A stretch of 38,703 bases of DNA from Hyphomonadaceae bacterium (GTDB taxonomy: Bacteria > Pseudomonadota > Alphaproteobacteria > Caulobacterales > Hyphomonadaceae), in assembly GCA_028285145.1 (NCBI GenBank), contig JANQQC010000049.1, positions 1-38,703 on the forward strand, in the 5' to 3' direction. Positions 16,641 to 23,915 of the stretch are shown here, piece after piece; the stretch's first letter is position 1, and every line of letters begins with the position of its first letter. The position numbers and the translations under genes were made by a program. Below the pieces are notes generated by a model. It was not told the origin of the DNA and ran no database searches. It saw nothing but the letters and a program-made list of their open reading frames with translations.

Positions 16641-17462
16641 ATGGCTGATTTCATCGTGTTCTACTGGCCGTTCATCGCCGCGCTCGCCGCCGCCGGCATG
16701 GCGGCAGGTCTGGCCGCCGGTCTGTTTGGCATTGGCGGCGGTGCCATCATCGTCCCGGTCCTTTTCTTCCTTTTCGATGCGCTCGGCTATTCCGAAACCG
16801 CCATGCACGTCGCAGTTGCGACCTCGCTTGCCACCATCATCGCCACATCGGTCCGCTCTGTTCTCGCGCACAATCAACGCGGCGCGGTCGACTGGGCGAT
16901 TGTACGGGGGTGGTCGCCATGGATCGTGATCGGGGCAGCCACCGGGATGGCGGCAACGGCTTACATCTCCGGGCGGACCCTAACCGCCCTTTTTGGAGTC
17001 ATGGCCTTCGTTTTGGCCGCCCAACTCTACTTTGGCCGTCCAACCTGGCGTTTGGCGGAAGATTTGCCAAAAGGCCCCGTCCGCGCCGCGCTTGGCAGTG
17101 CGATTGGCGGACTCTCGGCGCTCATGGGTATCGGCGGGGGTACATTTGGCGTCTCGCTGATGACACTGTGCGGACGCACCATGCATCAGGCCGTTGGAAC
17201 CGGGGCTGGTTTTGGCGTCGCGATCGGACTGCCAGCGGCCATTGCGGCGATCTTTGTTGGCTGGGGACGGGAAGGTCTACCGCCCGGATCGCTCGGTCAC
17301 GTGAACCTGATAGCCTTCGTGCTAATCGCCAGCCTGACGGTCACGATGGCTCCCATCGGCGCGCGTCTCGCGCACTCGCTGGACGCTGCACGTTTGAAAA
17401 AGCTGTTTGCCCTGCTGCTGGCCGTGGTGGCCACGCGAATGCTGTGGACGGCGCTCGGATAG
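16641..17462 (+). CDS. TauE/SafE family anion (sulfite/sulfonate-type) exporter
   Basis: A 273-residue integral membrane protein with about eight membrane segments. The two glycine-rich motifs of the family are visible in each half: AGLFGIGGGAIIVPVL (about 27-42) and ALMGIGGGTFGVSLM (about 160-174), reflecting an internal duplication. Family members export sulfite, sulfoacetate or other small organosulfur anions; the substrate here is not shown. AAGG precedes the ATG. It lies just downstream of the caspase-Hcp gene on the same strand and its stop abuts the stop of the convergent aspartic protease gene with no bases between them. Confidence 0.87.
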   Translation: MADFIVFYWPFIAALAAAGMAAGLAAGLFGIGGGAIIVPVLFFLFDALGYSETAMHVAVATSLATIIATSVRSVLAHNQRGAVDWAIVRGWSPWIVIGAATGMAATAYISGRTLTALFGVMAFVLAAQLYFGRPTWRLAEDLPKGPVRAALGSAIGGLSALMGIGGGTFGVSLMTLCGRTMHQAVGTGAGFGVAIGLPAAIAAIFVGWGREGLPPGSLGHVNLIAFVLIASLTVTMAPIGARLAHSLDAARLKKLFALLLAVVATRMLWTALG

Positions 17463-18008
17463 TTACTGGCGAATGATCAGGCTGTTCTGGCGAAACTCAT
17501 AGGAATAAAGTTCGCTCAGAAAGGTCATGCCGAGCAGCGACTGTTCCAATTCCGGCCCGAGCACCATGGCCTCGACGTTCTCGACCTCGACATTACCAAT
17601 ACGGATTGATGGCAGGAGAACACTCGCGCCCTTGGTCTGGCCGCCAGCCGTGGCGATGTTCCAGCGGAAGTCGAGATTGTCGGGATCGAGACCGAGCCGC
17701 CGGGCATCCTCGTAAGTCAGTGCGACCGTGCTGGCACCGGTGTCGATCATGAATTTTGCATGGGAGCGGCCAATCGTGGCCAGCGCCCAATAGTGCCCAT
17801 CCGCCTCGCGGCGGAGAACAGCCGCATTCGTGATAACGCCGGCGTTGATGCTCGCAACCGGTTCGTCAGCAGCGACATCGCCATCGCGCTCAACGGCGGT
17901 TGCCTGCTCGGCGGGCTCTGGAAGTTCAGCCGGAGAGAACATGGCCATCAGGAAAGCGCCCGCCAGCGCGGAAACCAGAATGAGGGGGGCGTTGCGCAGG
18001 TCGATCAT
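17463..18008 (-). CDS. Membrane-anchored clan AA (retropepsin-like) aspartic protease
   Basis: A 181-residue protein related to the TIGR02281 family. An N-terminal hydrophobic anchor (about residues 8-24) is followed by a linker rich in Glu and Ala, then a single retropepsin-like domain with the active-site triplet DTGAS at 89-93 (preceded by KFMI) and the later hydrophobic LLGMTFLSELYSYEF region. One chain carries one Asp motif, so it should act as a dimer, as in retroviral proteases. It probably sits in the periplasm. The ATG (rev. 18006-18008) overlaps the stop of the DUF1289 gene by one base (TGATG), so they are coupled. Confidence 0.85.
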   Translation of the reverse strand: MIDLRNAPLILVSALAGAFLMAMFSPAELPEPAEQATAVERDGDVAADEPVASINAGVITNAAVLRREADGHYWALATIGRSHAKFMIDTGASTVALTYEDARRLGLDPDNLDFRWNIATAGGQTKGASVLLPSIRIGNVEVENVEAMVLGPELEQSLLGMTFLSELYSYEFRQNSLIIRQ

Positions 18009-18211
18009 CAGGCAGGGTTCAGCTTTCCGAGAGCGCGCAGCTCATCCATTCGTGCGGGCAGTTTCTTGTCGACTTCGGCCCGCCCGGTTTCCCCAAGCTT
18101 CACCCAGCCACCGATCTCTGTGAGTGTCCGGCCGCATCCCAGACACCAGCCTGTTTCGCCGTCTACGGCGCAAACCTTGATGCAGGGCGAGGGTATCGCA
18201 GCGATTGTCAT
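18008..18211 (-). CDS. DUF1289 small zinc-finger-like protein
   Basis: A 67-residue protein with four cysteines in the DUF1289 arrangement: C10-x3-C14 (IPSPCIKVC) and C23-x2-C26 (GWCLGC), followed by GRTLTEIGGWVKLGETGRAEV. The cysteines may bind zinc or iron-sulfur; function is unknown. The ATG at 18209-18211 matches usual family starts; an ATG three codons upstream (18218-18220) is also possible. Longer upstream open frame is a shadow of the divergent cobT gene. It is coupled to the aspartic protease gene by a one-base stop/start overlap. Confidence 0.82.
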   Translation of the reverse strand: MTIAAIPSPCIKVCAVDGETGWCLGCGRTLTEIGGWVKLGETGRAEVDKKLPARMDELRALGKLNPA

Positions 18212-18243
18212 GTGTCTCATCGTGTTTGGTCTTGCTGGGAATG

Positions 18244-18292
18244 TCACGAAAATATGCAAAAAGGGTTCATTGCGCCACGCAGTATTTCGTGA
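18244..18292. promoter_or_regulatory. Inverted repeat in the DUF1289/cobT divergent region
   Basis: TCACGAAA at 18244-18251 is matched by its reverse complement TTTCGTGA at 18285-18292, with 33 bases between. The surrounding stretch is more A/T-rich than the genes, as expected for a promoter region. It could be two half-sites for a looping or dimeric regulator. No cobalamin riboswitch B12 box was found here. Confidence 0.35.
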
Positions 18293-18332
18293 ATTAAAGC
18301 AGGTTTCAGCCACCACAGGATGCGCAGCCACC

Positions 18333-19331
18333 GTGACGACAGACGCCGTATCGCCGTTCAACGACGTTCGGGATCTTGTCTCGAAGCCGGCCCAGCCTGA
18401 CGCCGAATGTATGGAGAAGGTCAGGGAGGCCCTGCTTGGTATGGGGCGTTCCCGCGATTTTGGACGGTTGGGAGATGCGGCGGCATGGCTCGCCGGATGG
18501 CAAAAGCGATATCCGCCGCGCATTCAGTCCCCGACCCTTGCCGTGTTCGCTGGGTCCCATGGTCTTGCAACCAAGGGCGTGACACTGTCGTCAGACGATC
18601 GAACCGTTGAGCAGGTGAACTTGCTGCGGGAAGGTGCCGCGCCCCTGTCTGCAATCGCCGCCGCGGTTGAAACCAATATCCGCGTTTTCGAACTCGCCAT
18701 TGAGCGGCCTACACCGTCGATTGATGAATCCCCGGCGATGACCGAGAAAGAGTGCGCGGCGACAATTGCTTATGGGTTCGAGGCCGTCGCCGAAAAGCCC
18801 GATCTGCTGGCGCTCGCCGTATCCGGGGCTGGCATTGGCACAGCGGCGGCGGCGGTTGCCTGCGCGCTCTATGGCGGGTCAGCGGATTACTGGGTTCGCC
18901 CGGGGCCCGGTACGCCGGGTGAGATGACCCGCACTCGTGCCGAGCTGGTGGAGCGGGCTCTATCTTTTCACCGCGGCCATCAGGAAGATCCGCTGGATAT
19001 CCTACGCTGTTTTGGCGGGCGGGAGCTTGCAGCCAGCGTCGGTGCAATCATTGCTGCTCGGCTTGAAGGTATCCCGGTTGTGCTCGATGGATTTGCCACA
19101 ACTATAGCGGCTGGCATTGTCCATGCCATGTCGCCGGGTGCCATCACGCACGTTCTCGCGGCTCATGTCACGCGCCGCCCGGCCCATCAGGCCGCGCTGG
19201 AGCGAATGGGCCTCGAACCCCTGCTGCATCTGGACTTTCAGACCGGGGCCGGGTTGGGTTCGACTGCCGCGATTGGTCTCTTGAAGACGGCCTGCGCGCC
19301 GTTTATCGCTCAACCAGCGCAGCCGACCTAG
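18333..19331 (+). CDS. cobT: CobT-like nicotinate-nucleotide:dimethylbenzimidazole phosphoribosyltransferase, active site altered
   Basis: A 332-residue homologue of CobT, which activates the lower base of cobalamin by transferring phosphoribose from nicotinate mononucleotide. The fold signatures are present: PTLAVFAGSHGLATKGVT, SGAGIGTAAAAVACAL, and DGFATTIAAGIVHAMSPGA. The C-terminal LGEGTG motif of standard enzymes, which carries the catalytic Glu (Glu317 in Salmonella), reads QTGAGLGSTAAI here, with Ala306 at the Glu position. The middle GEMGIGNT motif is also changed to SGAGIGTA. The GTG at 18333 is the best start for family length; AGGA lies upstream. No other cobalamin gene is in the window. 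It may be a CobT variant with a different base or a non-catalytic homologue. Confidence 0.78.
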   Translation: MTTDAVSPFNDVRDLVSKPAQPDAECMEKVREALLGMGRSRDFGRLGDAAAWLAGWQKRYPPRIQSPTLAVFAGSHGLATKGVTLSSDDRTVEQVNLLREGAAPLSAIAAAVETNIRVFELAIERPTPSIDESPAMTEKECAATIAYGFEAVAEKPDLLALAVSGAGIGTAAAAVACALYGGSADYWVRPGPGTPGEMTRTRAELVERALSFHRGHQEDPLDILRCFGGRELAASVGAIIAARLEGIPVVLDGFATTIAAGIVHAMSPGAITHVLAAHVTRRPAHQAALERMGLEPLLHLDFQTGAGLGSTAAIGLLKTACAPFIAQPAQPT

Positions 19332-19373
19332 TGCGGCGCGGCGTCGTCTTGATTGAGTTGATCCACCCGTTAG

Positions 19374-19389
19374 TTTACGTTCACGTAAA
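19374..19389. promoter_or_regulatory. LiuR/FadR-like palindromic operator
   Basis: TTTACGT at 19374-19380 and ACGTAAA at 19383-19389 form a perfect inverted repeat around TC. From memory this resembles the motif bound by LiuR, a MerR-family regulator of branched-chain and fatty acid degradation in proteobacteria. It lies 45 bases before the ATG of an acyl-CoA dehydrogenase gene, a fitting position for control of the dehydrogenase pair. Confidence 0.6.
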
Positions 19390-19434
19390 AGTAAGTCAGA
19401 CGATAAAACACAGACGTCGAAGGGAGACGCGGTC

Positions 19435-20631
19435 ATGAACCTCGAATTTTCGCAAGATGAAATCGCTTTTCGGAAGGAGGTTCGTGCCTTCATCGAAGAG
19501 AATTATCCAAAAGAACTGATCGGCATGGGCAGCCGTGAGGATCTGACCCGCGAGCAGTTCCTCGCCTGGCACAAGATCCTTGGTGAAAAGGGCTGGTCGG
19601 CACCAGCATGGCCTGAAAAATATGGTGGTACCGGCTGGACCTCTACGCAACGCTATATCTGGTCGGAAGAAAACGCCCGCCTGGACACGATCATGCCGCT
19701 GCCATTCGGTGTCTCGATGGTTGGCCCCGTGATCTACACTTTCGCCAATGAAGAGATCAAAGAGCGCCACCTTCCCGGCATTCTGTCGGGTGATGTCTGG
19801 TGGTGTCAGGGCTATTCTGAGCCCGGTGCCGGTTCCGACCTTGCCTCTCTCAAGACGACCGCCGTTCGCGATGGCGATCACTATGTCATCAATGGCCAGA
19901 AGACGTGGACGACGCTTGCCCAGTTCGCTGACTGGATCTTCGTGCTTTGCCGTACCGATCCGGACGCTGAGAAGCCGCAGGAAGGCATTAGCTTCATCCT
20001 CGTCGATATGAAGACGCCAGGCATCGAAGTTCGCCCGATCCGCACCATTGATGGCGGCCACGAAGTCAACGAGACCTGGTTCACCGATGTTCGCGTGCCG
20101 GTCGAAAACCTCGTCGGCGAAGAGAATAAGGGCTGGACCTACGCCAAGTTCCTGCTTGCCCATGAGCGCTCCGGCATTGCCGGCGTGGCCCGTTCCAAGC
20201 GCGGCGTTGAGCGCCTGCGCGAGATCGCGTCTACGGAACTGATCGACGGCGAGCCGCTGCTCGGCGACCGGGACTTCTCCCGCAAGATCAGCCAGCTCGA
20301 AATCGACCTCACCGCCCTCGAATTCACCGAGTTGCGCACCCTCGCCCGCGAAAGCGAAGGCAAGGGACCGGGTCCGGAAAGCTCGATCCTCAAGGTCAAG
20401 GGCACCGAAATCCAGCAGCGCCTCACCGAGCTGACCATGGAAGCCGTTGGCAACTATGCCCAGCCCTACCTACGCGGTGCGGCAGATGATGGGTCAAACG
20501 AATACCCGGTTGGCCCCGACTACGCCCACGTGGCCTCGCCCAACTACTTCAACATGCGTAAGACATCGATCTATGGTGGATCCAACGAGATCCAGCGCAA
20601 CATCATCACGAAAATGATCCTCGGCCTGTAG
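19435..20631 (+). CDS. Acyl-CoA dehydrogenase (first of a pair)
   Basis: A 398-residue FAD enzyme with the three-part acyl-CoA dehydrogenase fold: helical N-domain (1-120), beta domain containing WWCQGYSEPGAGSDLASLKT (about 122-141) and helical C-domain ending SIYGGSNEIQRNIITKMILGL. It should oxidise an acyl-CoA at the alpha-beta bond. At the position where medium-chain enzymes carry the catalytic Glu (YEGT) it reads YGGS, so the base must come from elsewhere, as in the large-subunit type paired with a smaller partner. GGGAG precedes the ATG. The second dehydrogenase gene follows after 27 bases, suggesting a heteromeric complex. Substrate is unknown. Confidence 0.88.
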   Translation: MNLEFSQDEIAFRKEVRAFIEENYPKELIGMGSREDLTREQFLAWHKILGEKGWSAPAWPEKYGGTGWTSTQRYIWSEENARLDTIMPLPFGVSMVGPVIYTFANEEIKERHLPGILSGDVWWCQGYSEPGAGSDLASLKTTAVRDGDHYVINGQKTWTTLAQFADWIFVLCRTDPDAEKPQEGISFILVDMKTPGIEVRPIRTIDGGHEVNETWFTDVRVPVENLVGEENKGWTYAKFLLAHERSGIAGVARSKRGVERLREIASTELIDGEPLLGDRDFSRKISQLEIDLTALEFTELRTLARESEGKGPGPESSILKVKGTEIQQRLTELTMEAVGNYAQPYLRGAADDGSNEYPVGPDYAHVASPNYFNMRKTSIYGGSNEIQRNIITKMILGL

Positions 20632-20658
20632 GCCTGAGGAACCGGAGGAAACATCTAG

Positions 20659-21816
20659 ATGGACTTCAACTTTACCGAAGAGCAGACCATGATCCGCGAC
20701 AGCCTCGCTCGGCTGATCCGGGAGCAGTACGATTTCGACACGCGCCGCGGCGTGGTCGAGAGCGACAGCGGATGGCGTCCCGAAATGTGGGCCCAGTTTG
20801 CGGAGCTCGGTCTGCTCATGGCTCCGTTCAGCGAAGATGATGGCGGACTGGGCGGTGACGCGGTCGACGCCATGGTTGTCATGGAAGAGTTCGGCAAAGG
20901 CCTCGTGGTCGAGCCCTACATCCCGACCGTTGTCTGCGCAGGCGGCTTCCTGAAGCATGCCGGCACTGCCGGTCAGAAGGAAGAGCACATGGCGGCCCTG
21001 ATGGGCGGCGAGCGCGTTTTCGCATTCGCCTATGCTGAACCTCGCGGCCGCTATAACCTCGCCGATCTCGAAACGACGGCGAAGAAAGACGGCTCTGGGT
21101 ATGTGATCAATGGCCAGAAAGCCGTTGTCATTGGCGCGCCCTGGGCAAGCCACCTGATCGTCACGGCCCGCACTGGCGGCGACCGCCGCGATGAGAACGG
21201 CGTGTCCGTATTCATCGTTGCCAAGGATGCTGAGGGCGTCACGACGCGCGACTATCCGACCATCGATGGCCGCCGCGCCTCTGAAGTGTACTTCGAAAAC
21301 GTCTCCGTTGGCGCAGATGCGCTGATCGGCGATGAGGGCGCAGGCCTTCCGCTGGTTGAGCGCGTTGTCGATGAAGCCACGGCTGCGGCATGCGCCGAAG
21401 CTGTCGGCGCCATGGGCGTCGCTCACCAGATGACGGTCGAGTACTCGCGCCAGCGTAAGCAGTTCGGCACGCCAATCGGCAAGTTCCAGGTTCTTCAGCA
21501 CCGCATGGTCGACATGTTCATGGAGCATGAGCAGTCGATCTCCATGACCTATATGGCGACGCTGAAGCTCGGCGAGTCAGATGTCGAGCGCAAGAAAGCC
21601 GTTTCCGCGGCCAAGGTGCGTATCGGTCAGGGCGGACGTTTTGTCGGTCAGGAAGCCATCCAGATCCATGGTGGTATGGGCATGACGGATGAACTCGCTG
21701 TCGGTCACTATTTCAAGCGCCTGACAATGATCGACTCCGAGTTCGGCAATGTCGATCACCACATGAAGCGCTACACCGCGCTGTCAGCCGCAGATATGCC
21801 GGTGGCCGCCGAGTAG
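20659..21816 (+). CDS. Acyl-CoA dehydrogenase (second of a pair)
   Basis: A 385-residue acyl-CoA dehydrogenase with the N-domain start MDFNFTEEQTMIRDSLARL, beta-domain AYAEPRGRYNLADLETTAKK (weaker than the usual SEP motif) and the late IQIHGGMGMTDELAVGHYFKR segment. GGAGG lies ten bases before the ATG. It is only distantly like the neighbour at 19435 and resembles the small-subunit partner of heteromeric acyl-CoA dehydrogenases. Both share the LiuR-like site upstream. Its last 46 bases overlap the 3' end of the convergent minus-strand gene, leaving no room for a separate terminator. Confidence 0.87.
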   Translation: MDFNFTEEQTMIRDSLARLIREQYDFDTRRGVVESDSGWRPEMWAQFAELGLLMAPFSEDDGGLGGDAVDAMVVMEEFGKGLVVEPYIPTVVCAGGFLKHAGTAGQKEEHMAALMGGERVFAFAYAEPRGRYNLADLETTAKKDGSGYVINGQKAVVIGAPWASHLIVTARTGGDRRDENGVSVFIVAKDAEGVTTRDYPTIDGRRASEVYFENVSVGADALIGDEGAGLPLVERVVDEATAAACAEAVGAMGVAHQMTVEYSRQRKQFGTPIGKFQVLQHRMVDMFMEHEQSISMTYMATLKLGESDVERKKAVSAAKVRIGQGGRFVGQEAIQIHGGMGMTDELAVGHYFKRLTMIDSEFGNVDHHMKRYTALSAADMPVAAE

Positions 21817-22388
21817 GTTCCAGACCGGGACATCTGCCCAAAGACCATGACCGCCTGCAGCGCGCATGCAAGTCCAAGTATGGCGTGCAGCAGGCGGCGT
21901 GACCTGAACCGGATAAACAAGACTGTGCTGGCTACGATAAGGGTGACCATTTCGATCACCGCGCCAATGGCGGCATTCTGGTCCGGATCCCAGTAAGACA
22001 CTGGTGAAACAAATCGCCAGTCGCTCAGCGGCCAGAAATGGCGGTGGGCGTCATCGCCGTGCAATGGCAGGTCCAGCCCCGCATGGATGAGCATCGCGCC
22101 GGCGCCCGCCATCATTAGCGGCCAGCCCCGCCAGATTCCTATCGCAATCAATAGAAGCGCGAGCGGGATCGAGTTCGAGACAGCGCCCAGCGTCTGCCAG
22201 GGCTCGCTCCAATAGGCGACCTCCCATGTCTCCTGCATGGAAAGGCCTTCAAGGCGGCTCCACGCGAAGAAAATGTACATGGAGAGATCCGGCAACAGCG
22301 CCCCGGCGGCGACGGCGAGGTTACGTTGTGGCGCATCGCGGCGCGCGAGCAGCGCCGATGCCGCGATGAGATGGGTCACCGTATTCAT
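21771..22388 (-). CDS. YdjM-like membrane-bound metal-dependent hydrolase
   Basis: A 205-residue integral membrane protein of the type often mislabelled as a CobQ-related cobalamin protein. The start MNTVTHLIAASALLAR, then GALLPDLSMYIF (conserved Asp about 34) and the HAGLDLPLH...DDAHRHFWPLSDW stretch (about 103-123) supply the His/Asp residues of the putative metal site. Four to five hydrophobic segments are visible. Substrate is unknown. It overlaps the end of the acyl-CoA dehydrogenase gene by 46 bases in opposite orientation and is divergent from a secreted-protein gene. Confidence 0.75.
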   Translation of the reverse strand: MNTVTHLIAASALLARRDAPQRNLAVAAGALLPDLSMYIFFAWSRLEGLSMQETWEVAYWSEPWQTLGAVSNSIPLALLLIAIGIWRGWPLMMAGAGAMLIHAGLDLPLHGDDAHRHFWPLSDWRFVSPVSYWDPDQNAAIGAVIEMVTLIVASTVLFIRFRSRRLLHAILGLACALQAVMVFGQMSRSGTYSAATGISAADSAV

Positions 22389-22502
22389 TCGCGATCAGCA
22401 TGGCCGCCTCCGTCGCAAGGGGCAACGCCGTTGATCGCAAAGCCTTTGACAGGCCGAGCATGCTGGGCGGAACTACGCCGTCAGTTCAGTCAGGAGGCGT
22501 GC

Positions 22503-23060
22503 ATGACCCCTGTGATCCCGGCCACAGCCTGTTCGATCCTCATTCTGCTCGGCGCATGTGCCAGCGTAGCGAGGGCTCAAGAAAGTGTCCCGACCCCGCC
22601 GCCCGCGCCCGCCAATTGCGAGGGAGACGCCTATCGCGCCTTCGATTTTTGGGTGGGCGATTGGATTGTGACCGACCCGGCCGGAACAGAGCAGGGCTCA
22701 AACACCATCACATCAGAAGAGAATGGGTGCCTCCTGGTGGAGCGCTGGACATCTGCGACAGGTTCCACGGGACAAAGTTACAACTACTACAATCCAGAGC
22801 GCGGGACATGGCGTCAGGTCTGGGTCAGTGCCGGCGGTGTGATCGATTACGAGGGCGGGCTGACGGAAACGGGCTCTATGAAACTCGTTGGTGAAATCGT
22901 GAACCGGAACGGCACAAGTGCACCCTTCACCGGCGAATGGACGCCAAATGAGGACGGGACGGTCACCCAGCATTTCGAGCAGCAGGACACCGAGACAGGT
23001 GAATGGTCGGTCTGGTTCACCGGCATCTATACGCGCCTTGAGGTCGACAGCGGCGAATAG
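22503..23060 (+). CDS. Exported protein, possible lipoprotein, DUF1579-like
   Basis: A 185-residue protein preceded by a strong AGGAGG. The N-terminus has a signal peptide with LLGAC at 15-19 that could be a lipobox (Cys19) and a possible signal peptidase I site ARA before QES. After a Pro-rich linker the mature part carries AFDFWVGDWIVTDPAG and repeated beta-strand-like stretches (NYYNPERGTWRQVWV), reminiscent of DUF1579-type lipocalin-like proteins found in this group. Function is unknown; ligand binding in the periplasm is a guess. Longer in-frame sequence upstream is not supported. Confidence 0.7.
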   Translation: MTPVIPATACSILILLGACASVARAQESVPTPPPAPANCEGDAYRAFDFWVGDWIVTDPAGTEQGSNTITSEENGCLLVERWTSATGSTGQSYNYYNPERGTWRQVWVSAGGVIDYEGGLTETGSMKLVGEIVNRNGTSAPFTGEWTPNEDGTVTQHFEQQDTETGEWSVWFTGIYTRLEVDSGE

Positions 23061-23108
23061 GTCTGCGATTTCAGGCCCCGAAACAGAAATCTCGGGAGCC
23101 AAACGCCT

Positions 23109-23906
23109 ATGTCCGTCATCAAACTCGAAAAGCACGGTGAGATCGCCGTCCTGACGCTGACCCGCCCAGACATGATGAATGCGCTGGGGCAGGAAGGCGA
23201 CGGCGCGGATGTCGTGGCAGCCTGTGCCGAGATCGAAGCCGATGCCGCGATCCGCTGCACTATCCTGACCGGCGAAGGCCGCGCCTTCTCTGCCGGCGGC
23301 GATGTCAAAGCCATGAAGGCTCGCACCGGAGCCTTTGGCGGTTCACCCTATTCGATCCGCGAAGGCTATCGCCGCAACATCCACCAGATCGTCAAGGCGC
23401 TCTACAATCTGGAGACGCCGCTGGTCGCTGCCGTGAACGGCCCCGCCATCGGCCTTGGCTGCGATGTCGCTTGCATGGCTGATATCCGGATCGCATCGGA
23501 CAAGGCGAAGTTCGGCGTGACCTTCCTCAAGCTCGGTCTGATCCCGGGCGATGGCGGGGCATGGCTCCTGCCGCGCATCATTGGCGGGTCCCGGGCGGCT
23601 GAACTTCTCTTTACCGGCGATGTGATCGATGCGGCCACCGCCGCTGATTGGGGACTGATCTCAAAGGCCGTGCCCGCCGACACGCTGATGGACGAGACGA
23701 TGGCGCTTGCGAAGAAGATCGCCGGCCAGTCGCCACAATCCCTGCGCCTCGCCAAAACGCTGATGCGCCATGGCACAACGGCGAGCTATGACACCATCAT
23801 GGAGATGTCGGCGGCTTCGCAGGCGCTGATGCACATGACTGAGGACCACATGGAAGGCGTCGACGCTATTCTCGAAAAACGCGCGCCTGTCTTCAAGGGC
23901 GAGTAG
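23109..23906 (+). CDS. Enoyl-CoA hydratase/isomerase (crotonase) family protein
   Basis: A 265-residue crotonase with the oxyanion-hole segments GRAFSAGGDVKAM (about 59-71) and GPAIGLGCDVACMADIRIA (about 112-130). By eye alignment with rat mitochondrial enoyl-CoA hydratase puts Phe where the first catalytic Glu (Glu144) lies (FGVTFLKLGLIPGDGG) and keeps Glu at the second (RAAELLFTGD). One-Glu crotonases are often isomerases or have other reactions, so a plain hydratase label may be wrong. GGGAG precedes the ATG. trmD begins nine bases after the stop. Confidence 0.85.
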   Translation: MSVIKLEKHGEIAVLTLTRPDMMNALGQEGDGADVVAACAEIEADAAIRCTILTGEGRAFSAGGDVKAMKARTGAFGGSPYSIREGYRRNIHQIVKALYNLETPLVAAVNGPAIGLGCDVACMADIRIASDKAKFGVTFLKLGLIPGDGGAWLLPRIIGGSRAAELLFTGDVIDAATAADWGLISKAVPADTLMDETMALAKKIAGQSPQSLRLAKTLMRHGTTASYDTIMEMSAASQALMHMTEDHMEGVDAILEKRAPVFKGE

Positions 23907-23915
23907 GCGACACCC

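Noticed and set aside
17760-18332. Upstream extension of the cobT-like frame
   Set aside because: It lies opposite the aspartic protease and DUF1289 genes and has no CobT similarity; the family-length protein begins at the GTG at 18333.
18212-18332. Cobalamin riboswitch before the cobT-like gene
   Set aside because: No B12 box (AGYCAGGAGACCTGCC-like) is present in the intergenic stretch.
20494-21528. 344-codon minus-strand frame opposite the second acyl-CoA dehydrogenase
   Set aside because: A shadow of a strongly conserved gene; no start signal or motif.
22446-22475. TTGACA at 22446-22451 as a -35 box for the exported protein gene
   Set aside because: No acceptable -10 box at 16-18 bases; the match may be chance.
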